DNA of 64,000 bases. Origin: Reinekea thalattae (GTDB taxonomy: Bacteria > Pseudomonadota > Gammaproteobacteria > Pseudomonadales > Natronospirillaceae). The stretch spans positions 1,302,001 to 1,366,000 of the forward strand of contig NZ_VKAD01000001.1 in assembly GCF_008041945.1 (NCBI RefSeq), in the 5' to 3' direction. Every line of letters begins with the position of its first letter. Position 1 is the first letter of the stretch. The position numbers and the translations under genes were made by a program. The notes beneath the pieces are model-generated. The model made no database searches. It worked only from the letters and a program-made list of their open reading frames with translations, and was not told the origin of the DNA. Shown here piece after piece: positions 57,835 through 64,000 of the stretch.

Positions 57835-57883
57835 GCGTCAAAGCAGGTTAAGCTAGCCTAAAACACAGTACGGCGATGACAGT

Positions 57884-58843
57884 ATGACTCAACCATTACA
57901 GGCAGTATTTCTCGACCAATCCAGTCTTAACCCAACGGACTTAGACTTCGGCCCATTAGAAGCCGTTGCCAATTGGCAATGGTTTAGTCAGACCTCGGCC
58001 GATCAGGTTGCCAGCAGAATTGAACAGGCTGACATCGTCGCCTGTAACAAGGTCATTCTGAACAAACAACAGATAGTCAACGCCCAACGGCTTAAGCTAA
58101 TCATCGTTGCCGCCACGGGCGTTAACAATATTGATCTTGATGCTTGCCGTGAGCAGGGCATCGCCGTTTACAACTGCCAAAGCTACGGCAATGAGTCGGT
58201 CGTTCAGCACAGTTTCGCGCTACTATTCGCACTGGCCAACCAACTAACGGCCAACCATCAGGCCGCGATTCAAAAATGGCCTAACGCCAGCCAGTTCTGC
58301 TTGCTGGATCATCTGCCCATGCAATTGGCAGGTAAAACCTTTGGCCTTGTTGGCTATGGCAGCCTCGGCAAAAAAGCGGCTCAAGTCGCCGAAGCCTTAG
58401 GCATGAAGGTAATTATCTCGGCACGTAAAGGCCAAGCCACCAGTGATGGTCGGGTTAGCTTTGAACAGCTATTAAAACAGGCCGACATCATTAGCCTGCA
58501 CTGCCCATTAACAGCAGAAACTAAAGACCTGTTCAGCTTAAATGAATTCAAACAGATGCAAGCACACGCCTTGCTGATCAATACCGCGCGCGGCGGTATT
58601 GTTAACGAAACCGATCTGGTGCAGGCACTGCAACAGGGTTTGATCGCAGGCGCTGCGAGCGACGTATTAACAGAAGAGCCGCCGGTTAATGGCAACCCCT
58701 TATTAGAATACCGTGGCGCAAACCTTATCGTCACACCTCACATGGCATGGAGCAGCAGCCAAGCTCGGCAAACCATCATCGAGCAGCTGGCGCAGAATAT
58801 CGAAAACTTTCGCCACCAAAACGACCTACGACGTATTTGTTAG
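57884..58843 (+). CDS. D-2-hydroxyacid dehydrogenase (glycerate/hydroxypyruvate type)
   Basis: A 319-residue NAD(P)-dependent oxidoreductase. It has the dinucleotide motif GLVGYGSLGKKAAQVAEALG, the catalytic arginine in NTARGGIVNE, the glutamate in VLTEEPP and the histidine in TPHMAWSS. ATGVNNIDLDACREQGI marks the substrate domain. It is closest in pattern to glycerate dehydrogenase (HprA)-like enzymes that reduce hydroxypyruvate or glyoxylate, but the substrate is inferred. The gene is monocistronic; an 11-base repeat overlaps its stop codon. Confidence 0.92.
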   Translation: MTQPLQAVFLDQSSLNPTDLDFGPLEAVANWQWFSQTSADQVASRIEQADIVACNKVILNKQQIVNAQRLKLIIVAATGVNNIDLDACREQGIAVYNCQSYGNESVVQHSFALLFALANQLTANHQAAIQKWPNASQFCLLDHLPMQLAGKTFGLVGYGSLGKKAAQVAEALGMKVIISARKGQATSDGRVSFEQLLKQADIISLHCPLTAETKDLFSLNEFKQMQAHALLINTARGGIVNETDLVQALQQGLIAGAASDVLTEEPPVNGNPLLEYRGANLIVTPHMAWSSSQARQTIIEQLAQNIENFRHQNDLRRIC

Positions 58844-58861
58844 CTTTATCTGTTAGCTTTA
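58838..58861 (+). repeat. 13-bp-period repeat across the dehydrogenase stop codon
   Basis: TGTTAGCTTTA at 58838-58848 recurs exactly at 58851-58861. The first copy contains the TAG stop (58841-58843). The period is 13, so the copy is out of frame. Confidence 0.85.
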
Positions 58862-58965
58862 ATAGCACCAACCTAACTCATTGAAGGCATCAACAGCGGC
58901 ATTAGTGTGCTGCTGTGTTATTGATGTAAACTGCTGTTTAAAACCGAATAAAGATAAGTCATAGC

Positions 58966-59844
58966 ATGAAGCCAGTCCGTACCAATAAGTTTCATATATT
59001 AACCACCGATGCACCGGAAGAAAGCTTTCCTCAGTGGAAGCTTAGGCTGAACGATATTATTTTTGGCGCTGAGTCTAAAGCCGGTAAAGCCTTCGATGTA
59101 TTTTTAATTATCGCCATCCTAATCAGTGTTTTGGCGGTGATGCTAGAAAGCGTCAGCAATATTTCGCCCAACTATAAGCGCTGGTTATTTTTTATTGAGT
59201 GGAGTTTCACGCTCGCCTTTACCATCGAATACGTGCTGCGTTTGTTATGCGTTAAGCATCCGTTGAAATACGCCTTCAGTTTTTATGGCATTGTTGATCT
59301 GTTGTCTATTTTGCCTTCTTACTTGTCGATCGTTTTGCCTGGCGCGAACACCTTCTTAGTCATTCGTATTTTACGAATACTGCGTGTTTTTCGTATTTTA
59401 AAACTATTCAGCTACATGCGCGAAGCCGAGCAATTAGCGTGGGCAATGCGCTCCAGCCGACGAAAAATCTTAGTATTTTTGTACGTGGTGTTCACCATTG
59501 TGGTGGTGTTTGGTTCGATTATGTACATGATCGAAGGGCCAGAAAACGGCTTTACTTCGGTGCCCACCGGAATTTACTGGGCCATTGTTACGTTGACCAC
59601 CGTAGGCTATGGCGACATTACGCCCGCCACGGCTTTTGGCCAAATGATCGCCTCGGCAACCATGATTACCGGTTACGCCATTATCGCCGTGCCTACTGGT
59701 ATTTATACTGCAGAACTCACTCAAGCAATGCGCCATAAACGCGACGCACGTGGTTGCTTAGGTTGTGGCAAAACAGGCCATGAAGTGGATGCTAGCTATT
59801 GCCGTCATTGCGGCACTGCGCTTGCTGAAGATACAAAACTGTAG
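58966..59844 (+). CDS. Kv-type potassium channel with C-terminal zinc ribbon
   Basis: A 292-residue six-helix voltage-gated-type channel. S1 is at about 44-64 and S2 at about 73-95. S4 carries regularly spaced arginines (IRILRILRVFRILK: R134, R137, R140, R143). S5 is at about 167-188. The pore helix and filter read TLTTVGYGDITP (TVGYGD 212-217), and S6 is at 226-248. TVGYGD identifies a K+-selective pore. After S6 the tail (258-292) has CLGC (C264, C267) and CRHC (C279, C282), a four-cysteine zinc ribbon in place of the usual RCK or coiled-coil domain. The gene stands alone and converges with tatD. Confidence 0.93.
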   Translation: MKPVRTNKFHILTTDAPEESFPQWKLRLNDIIFGAESKAGKAFDVFLIIAILISVLAVMLESVSNISPNYKRWLFFIEWSFTLAFTIEYVLRLLCVKHPLKYAFSFYGIVDLLSILPSYLSIVLPGANTFLVIRILRILRVFRILKLFSYMREAEQLAWAMRSSRRKILVFLYVVFTIVVVFGSIMYMIEGPENGFTSVPTGIYWAIVTLTTVGYGDITPATAFGQMIASATMITGYAIIAVPTGIYTAELTQAMRHKRDARGCLGCGKTGHEVDASYCRHCGTALAEDTKL

Positions 59845-59859
59845 TCGTGCAGTTTTTCT

Positions 59860-59880
59860 GCTTTGCTGCCAAGGCAAAGC
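59860..59880. other. Hairpin between convergent channel and tatD genes
   Basis: GCTTTGC (59860-59866) pairs with GCAAAGC (59874-59880) around a 7-base loop inside the 37-base gap between converging genes. There is no T-run, so termination is uncertain. Confidence 0.4.
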
Positions 59881-59881
59881 C

Positions 59882-60691
59882 TTAACACCGAAACAGTTGC
59901 TGGGTATTTTGCCGACACTGCTCAGCTAATTGTTCAGTGGAAATATCTTTCGCTCGCGCCAAATGCTCGGCAACATCAGTCAATATCAACAGCGGGTTAC
60001 TCAGCGCCTCGCTCGAATAAGTGGCAGCCTTCATATAGGGCGCGTCGGTTTCTAATAAAATATTCGCCAACGGCAACTGCGCAAACACTCGGGTTAGTTT
60101 TTGCGATTTCAATAACAACGGCCCGGCGCCGAAACAAAAACCCAAGGCTAAATACTGCTGAGCAATTTCAATACTGCCATTAAAGGCATGAATCACTCCT
60201 CGTATTTCGGGGAATTTTTTTAGCGTTTCGATGACTTCATTATGTGCTTTAACCGCATGCACAATCACCGGCAATTGATGAGACTCCGCTATCGCCAACT
60301 GCTGACTAAAACTTTCTAACTGTATTTCCTTTGACGGCCTCGGCTGCTTGGCAGGGTAAAAATCCAAACCAATTTCACCGATAGCAACCGGCCGCTGAGC
60401 CGTGCTTGAACTTTCTGTTAACATGCTGGAACTTTCTTTTAAGAAACGCAACAACTCAGCTTGCTCTTGCTCAGGGTTTTCAACATACCAAGGGTGCGTA
60501 CCGAGCGCGATGTGAATACTGGGCGATTGCAACGCCATCACTTTAGGCCATTGCGCCGGTGTTATTGCGGGCACAATATGTTGGCAAATGCCAAGACTGT
60601 GGGCTTGGTCTAAATTCGTAGTCAGGGCTTCAACAGCATCCAAATGACAGTGGCTGTCAATCAATGAGTGCGGTTTAACATCCTGCTGCAT
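59882..60691 (-). CDS. tatD: TatD-family metal-dependent hydrolase
   Basis: A 269-residue TIM-barrel hydrolase. Metal ligands are visible in DSHCHLDA, GEIGLDFY, VIVHAVKAH, VIHAFNG and LETDAPY. TatD proteins have 3'-5' exonuclease/DNase activity, but the role of each paralogue (TatD, YcfH, YjjV) differs and cannot be assigned here. The ATG abuts the yibQ stop without a gap, with AGAGG at the end of yibQ, so translation is coupled. It is the last gene of the envC-ctpA-yibQ-tatD operon. Confidence 0.93.
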   Translation of the reverse strand: MQQDVKPHSLIDSHCHLDAVEALTTNLDQAHSLGICQHIVPAITPAQWPKVMALQSPSIHIALGTHPWYVENPEQEQAELLRFLKESSSMLTESSSTAQRPVAIGEIGLDFYPAKQPRPSKEIQLESFSQQLAIAESHQLPVIVHAVKAHNEVIETLKKFPEIRGVIHAFNGSIEIAQQYLALGFCFGAGPLLLKSQKLTRVFAQLPLANILLETDAPYMKAATYSSEALSNPLLILTDVAEHLARAKDISTEQLAEQCRQNTQQLFRC

Positions 60692-61483
60692 TTACGCCTC
60701 TTCAGGAAAGTTTCGTTGATTTACTGGTGGCAACGGAGTTGCTTTTTCTGCGGGATAATTAAGTACCGCTGACAATGGCTGCGACATAGTCAGCTCTTCA
60801 GCGGTTGGTGATAGGGTTTGGAAAAACGCTAAGGTTTCTTTATAAGGATGACAAATAACGGTAACTACTTCGCCACGCTGTGCGCGCAAAACTGCCTTTT
60901 GCCATTGGGCGGCAATAAATTCTTCGGTTTGATAATGGTCTAAAAAGATTTGTCGTCGGTACCACGGAATATCCGACTCTTTCGCTACTTGCCAAGCGAC
61001 CGAACCGGAAATAGTTAGGCTATCAAAATAATAAAAGCCGGATTTTTTTAATTCCGCCATCACCCACTGCATGGCTTCTCGATCTTGAGTTAGGCGACTG
61101 CCCATATGATTCGATAAACCCACAGCATGCGGTACGGTTTCGATAGATTGTTTTAAATTAGCCAATAGCTGAGCTTTGCCATCGCGGCGATCTAAACCCA
61201 ACGCACCCAGCGGAAAATCGCCCATATTGGACATCGGCGCATGGATGATGACTTCTTTATTTTTTTCGAAGGCGTACTCGGCGAGTTCCTGTGTGTAGGG
61301 TCGACCGGGCATAATCGCCACGGTAGAAACCCAAGGAATATCTATAGCGGCGCGGCCAACAGCGCGCTGATTGCCGATATCGTCAACCACCAGCACAATG
61401 CTACCGCTGGCGTAAACAAAGCTAGCGCTGCAACACAGCAGCGCTAGCAGTAAGCCATAACAGCGGTATTTAACGGCTTGCAT
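60692..61483 (-). CDS. yibQ: YibQ-type divergent polysaccharide deacetylase
   Basis: A 263-residue protein with a signal peptide (LLLALLCCSASFVYA). The divergent polysaccharide deacetylase fold shows IVLVVDDIGNQRAVGRA, VSTVAIMPGRPYTQELA, EVIIHAPMSN, LSNHMGSRLTQD and VTVICHPYKETL. The conserved aspartate and histidine positions suggest a metal-dependent periplasmic enzyme, substrate unknown. It overlaps ctpA by 14 bases. The arrangement envC-ctpA-yibQ is common in gammaproteobacteria, which implies a role in cell wall or envelope maintenance. Confidence 0.92.
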   Translation of the reverse strand: MQAVKYRCYGLLLALLCCSASFVYASGSIVLVVDDIGNQRAVGRAAIDIPWVSTVAIMPGRPYTQELAEYAFEKNKEVIIHAPMSNMGDFPLGALGLDRRDGKAQLLANLKQSIETVPHAVGLSNHMGSRLTQDREAMQWVMAELKKSGFYYFDSLTISGSVAWQVAKESDIPWYRRQIFLDHYQTEEFIAAQWQKAVLRAQRGEVVTVICHPYKETLAFFQTLSPTAEELTMSQPLSAVLNYPAEKATPLPPVNQRNFPEEA

Positions 61484-62774
61484 CTAAAATGGAAATTCCT
61501 TTTAGCACCGTCAATGCTTGATAAAGCTGGTAATCATCTTCGGCTAATTCAGCCTCGGTTTTTGCGTTATCTTCTGCGCTGGTATCGGCTTTGTCGTCGC
61601 CATTCGGGTTATCCAAAGCGCCGCTTAAGTCAGATTCTTTGTAAAAAGGATCCACTTCATTTTGCGTCAGGCTACCTTGACGAACCACGATATCTGGCAC
61701 AATACCTTGCGCCTGAATTGAGCGGCCGCTTGGCGTAAAGTAACGCGCGGTAGTCAATTTTAATGCGTGGTCTTGGCTCAACGGTAAGATAGTTTGCACT
61801 GAGCCTTTACCAAAGGAGCGTGTTCCTAAAATAAGGCCACGTTTGTGATCTTGGATAGCACCGGCAACAATTTCTGACGCCGAGGCAGAACCACCATTAA
61901 TTAACACCACAAGGTTCACACCATTGCTTGGGTCGCTACTGCGAGCCACAAAGCGGCTGTCAGAATTTGGAATTCGACCTTCGGTATAAACGATCAAACC
62001 TTCGCTGATAAGCGCATCAACTACAGCGACCGAAGCCTGCAACACGCCGCCTGGGTTGTTACGTAAATCTAACACCAAGCCTTTGAGGCCATTCTCAGTC
62101 TCATCGTTGAGCGCTTTAATGGCTTTTTCAAAATCGTTACCAGTACGTTCTTGGAAAGAAGAAATACGGATGTAACCGAAATCTGGCTCTAACATACGAT
62201 GACGAATGCTGGTGATCTTAATGATGTCGCGAGTAATCTCGACTTTCAGCGGTGCATTTTCACCTTGGCGTACAATCGTCAGCTCAATATCGGTACCCGG
62301 CTTTCCGCGCATCAGTGCAACGGCATCGCTAATGGTCATACCTTTTACCGGCGTGTCGTCGATTTGAGTAATGAGATCGCCAGGCTGAATACCTGCTTTG
62401 TAGGCTGGGGTATCGTCAATCGGAGAAACAATGCGGATAAAGCCAGTTTCGTCCAAGGTGATTTCGATACCTAAGCCACCAAACTCACCCGAGGTACTTT
62501 CACGTAAATCGGCAAAATCTTCTGGTGTCAGATAGTCAGAGTGAGGATCTAAACCGGTAAGCATGCCTTCAATAGCCGCTTCGATCAGTTCTTCATCGGT
62601 CACTTCCTCGACATAGCTTTGCTTGATGCGCTCAAGAACTTGCGACATCAGGCGAACTTCATCAATGGGTAAGCGCGTTTCGTTATTGGCTTCCACCGCT
62701 GTGGTTAGACCCACGGCAATACCAATGACCAACGCTGTCGTCGCCGCCAGTAAGGGGTTACGAATTAATCTCAT
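61470..62774 (-). CDS. ctpA: C-terminal processing protease (S41A family)
   Basis: The ATG at 62774 has AAAGGA seven bases upstream and gives 434 residues; a longer frame has no family support. An N-terminal hydrophobic export segment (ATTALVIGIAVGLTTAV) precedes a PDZ domain (GLGIEITLDETGFIRIVSP; AGIQPGDLITQID) and the S41 core with the nucleophile in SASASEIVAGA and the lysine in FGKGSVQTILPL. It trims or degrades periplasmic proteins from their C-termini, in several species by controlling peptidoglycan hydrolases. It lies 48 bases after envC. Confidence 0.95.
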   Translation of the reverse strand: MRLIRNPLLAATTALVIGIAVGLTTAVEANNETRLPIDEVRLMSQVLERIKQSYVEEVTDEELIEAAIEGMLTGLDPHSDYLTPEDFADLRESTSGEFGGLGIEITLDETGFIRIVSPIDDTPAYKAGIQPGDLITQIDDTPVKGMTISDAVALMRGKPGTDIELTIVRQGENAPLKVEITRDIIKITSIRHRMLEPDFGYIRISSFQERTGNDFEKAIKALNDETENGLKGLVLDLRNNPGGVLQASVAVVDALISEGLIVYTEGRIPNSDSRFVARSSDPSNGVNLVVLINGGSASASEIVAGAIQDHKRGLILGTRSFGKGSVQTILPLSQDHALKLTTARYFTPSGRSIQAQGIVPDIVVRQGSLTQNEVDPFYKESDLSGALDNPNGDDKADTSAEDNAKTEAELAEDDYQLYQALTVLKGISILDASR

Positions 62775-62822
62775 AACAATTCCTTTAAAATCATCTGTGT
62801 CATTTATTTCTTTCACTGTGGC

Positions 62823-63977
62823 CTACCTTTTACCCAACCAGGCTGATGGATTTACCGGTTCTCCGTTTATACGAAGTTCAAAGTATAGTCCGCTACGATT
62901 GTAGCCGCCGGATTGGCCAACTTCTGCGATCAACTCCCCAGTTTCGACCCAACTGCCGACATCTTTGAGTAAGCTGTTGTTACGACCGTATAACGACCAT
63001 ACACCATCGCCGTGATCAATAATAATCAGCAGGCCACTGGATTTAAAAAAGTCAGCAAAAATGACTCGACCACCATGTACCGCTCGTACACCGTCGCCAA
63101 AATCAGCCTCAATGAGCCAGCCTTGCCACTTTAAAGTAGTGCCATCAATAGCGCGACCATACTGATTTACTAGACGCCCCGCCACTGGCCAAACCAATTT
63201 CCCTTTAACTTTACCAATTGCTTCTAATTCTGGGAAATCGAGGTTCAATTCATTTAATTTAGACTGCAACTGATTCACCAGATCGGCCATCCGTTGCTGC
63301 TCAGCTTCTTTATGGGCGATCTCTGCTTGAGTATCTTTCGACTGTTCGACCAATTGCTGTAGCAGTTGTTCACGCTCTTTACGTTGTTCTGCGAGGACTT
63401 TGGTCTGTTCTAGCTGGCTACTGAGGTTGTCTTTTAATTGATTATTGAGCTGCAACTGCTGCTCAATGGTTGCTGCCAACTGAGTTTGGCGATCTAACCA
63501 TTGCTGTAATTGGTCACGCTGATTTTTTGTCAGTGCCGAAAAATAATACAGTTGTCGCGCCAGCTCTTCTGGCCGCTCGCCAGACAAAATCAACTTAATT
63601 AATGGCAAGTTGTTTTGCTTGTAGGCTAAACGCAGGATGGCGTCGATCTCAGACTTTTTACTGGCTTGCTGCTGTTCTAGTTCACTTTGCTGTTGCTGCA
63701 ATTCATTCAACTGCTGATTGGCTTGGCTGATTTCAGCACGCAACTGGCGTAAACCGTTTTCTAATTGCGCCATGTTTTTTTCGACACGCGTTAACGCCTG
63801 CCGCTGCTTAGAAACGCCCTGATTTTGGTTTGCGAGTCGCTGTTGCAGCGACTCCAGCTCTTGCGTGATCTGTTGCAGGCGCTTTTTGTTGTCATCGAGC
63901 TCATCTGCCAGCACCAATGGGCACAGTAGCAGCAGCGATAAAACAACCGTTAAGAATCGAAAAACTAAATCAGGCAC
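62823..63977 (-). CDS. envC: EnvC-like murein hydrolase activator
   Basis: A 384-residue protein with a signal peptide (FLTVVLSLLLLCPLVLA) and about 220 residues of heptad coiled coil (ELDDNKKRLQQITQELESLQ onwards). The C-terminal M23/LytM domain (about 265-384) has lost catalytic residues: the HxxxD position reads YGRAIDGTT and the HxH position YGRNNS. That is the EnvC type, which activates amidases rather than cutting peptidoglycan. The start is a GTG; an in-frame stop lies just upstream, and no ATG is available. It heads the envC-ctpA-yibQ-tatD operon. The amidase at 44234 is the likely client. Confidence 0.92.
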   Translation of the reverse strand: MPDLVFRFLTVVLSLLLLCPLVLADELDDNKKRLQQITQELESLQQRLANQNQGVSKQRQALTRVEKNMAQLENGLRQLRAEISQANQQLNELQQQQSELEQQQASKKSEIDAILRLAYKQNNLPLIKLILSGERPEELARQLYYFSALTKNQRDQLQQWLDRQTQLAATIEQQLQLNNQLKDNLSSQLEQTKVLAEQRKEREQLLQQLVEQSKDTQAEIAHKEAEQQRMADLVNQLQSKLNELNLDFPELEAIGKVKGKLVWPVAGRLVNQYGRAIDGTTLKWQGWLIEADFGDGVRAVHGGRVIFADFFKSSGLLIIIDHGDGVWSLYGRNNSLLKDVGSWVETGELIAEVGQSGGYNRSGLYFELRINGEPVNPSAWLGKR

Positions 63978-64000
63978 AGGGCAGCATCGTAAGTCTCAGT

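Overview
The window reads as chromosomal DNA of a marine, motile, heterotrophic gammaproteobacterium, probably of the Oceanospirillales/Pseudomonadales type. The gene order tsaE-amidase-mutL-miaA-hfq-hflX-hflK-hflC-hisZ-purA-rnr-rlmB is the gammaproteobacterial arrangement. MutL is the endonuclease type, as in Pseudomonas. A PL7 alginate lyase, a chemoreceptor and a Kv-type channel fit a marine lifestyle. The genus assignment is inference. There are no phage, IS, CRISPR, tRNA or rRNA genes. Almost all of the sequence is well-conserved housekeeping or envelope coding sequence with short intergenic gaps.

Layout. 1-4118: tail of an upstream gene, SOS-regulated uvrA, and convergent cnoX (thioredoxin-TPR). 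4385-13423: a membrane-anchored M16 peptidase, then a signalling island of two overlapping histidine kinases, a divergent response regulator with a degenerate HD-GYP domain, a membrane pseudo-kinase and a CheX phosphatase. 13483-16922: deoCAB nucleoside catabolism. 17034-22784: an IgaA/UmoB-like five-pass membrane protein, a small secreted protein and glycogen phosphorylase. 23068-29803: a complete MoxR/DUF58/DUF4381/VWA/VWA-TPR/BatD operon. 29953-30795: alginate lyase. 31063-46065: the long minus-strand housekeeping series from tsaE to rlmB. 46066-46502: a divergent gap with a candidate small RNA. 46503-50041: queG, a CoA-disulfide-reductase/rhodanese fusion and yigZ. 50177-56967: a chemoreceptor and an RND permease-adaptor pair. 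57160-59844: a flavin reductase-like protein, a 2-hydroxyacid dehydrogenase and a Kv-type channel with a zinc ribbon. 59882-63977: the envC-ctpA-yibQ-tatD operon.

Themes. Genome and RNA maintenance (uvrA, mutL, miaA, hfq, rnr, rlmB, tsaE, queG) and envelope quality control and division (hflKC, the AMIN/LysM amidase with EnvC, CtpA, the Bat operon, the IgaA-like protein) dominate. The amidase at 44234-45595 and its probable activator EnvC at 62823-63977 are both present, 17 kb apart.

The observations I would follow first are these. (1) An orphan bidirectional terminator lies between divergent tsaE and queG, preceded by a plausible sigma-70 promoter, which suggests an undescribed RNA of about 105 nt. 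(2) Short tandem duplications straddle the stop codons of at least four genes, three of them with periods divisible by three. (3) The same palindromic half-site (AATATTAG/CTAATATT) occurs upstream of both the RND pump and the CoA-disulfide reductase-rhodanese gene. (4) The kinase/degenerate HD-GYP/pseudo-kinase/CheX island. (5) The IgaA-like protein retains four periplasmic cysteines.
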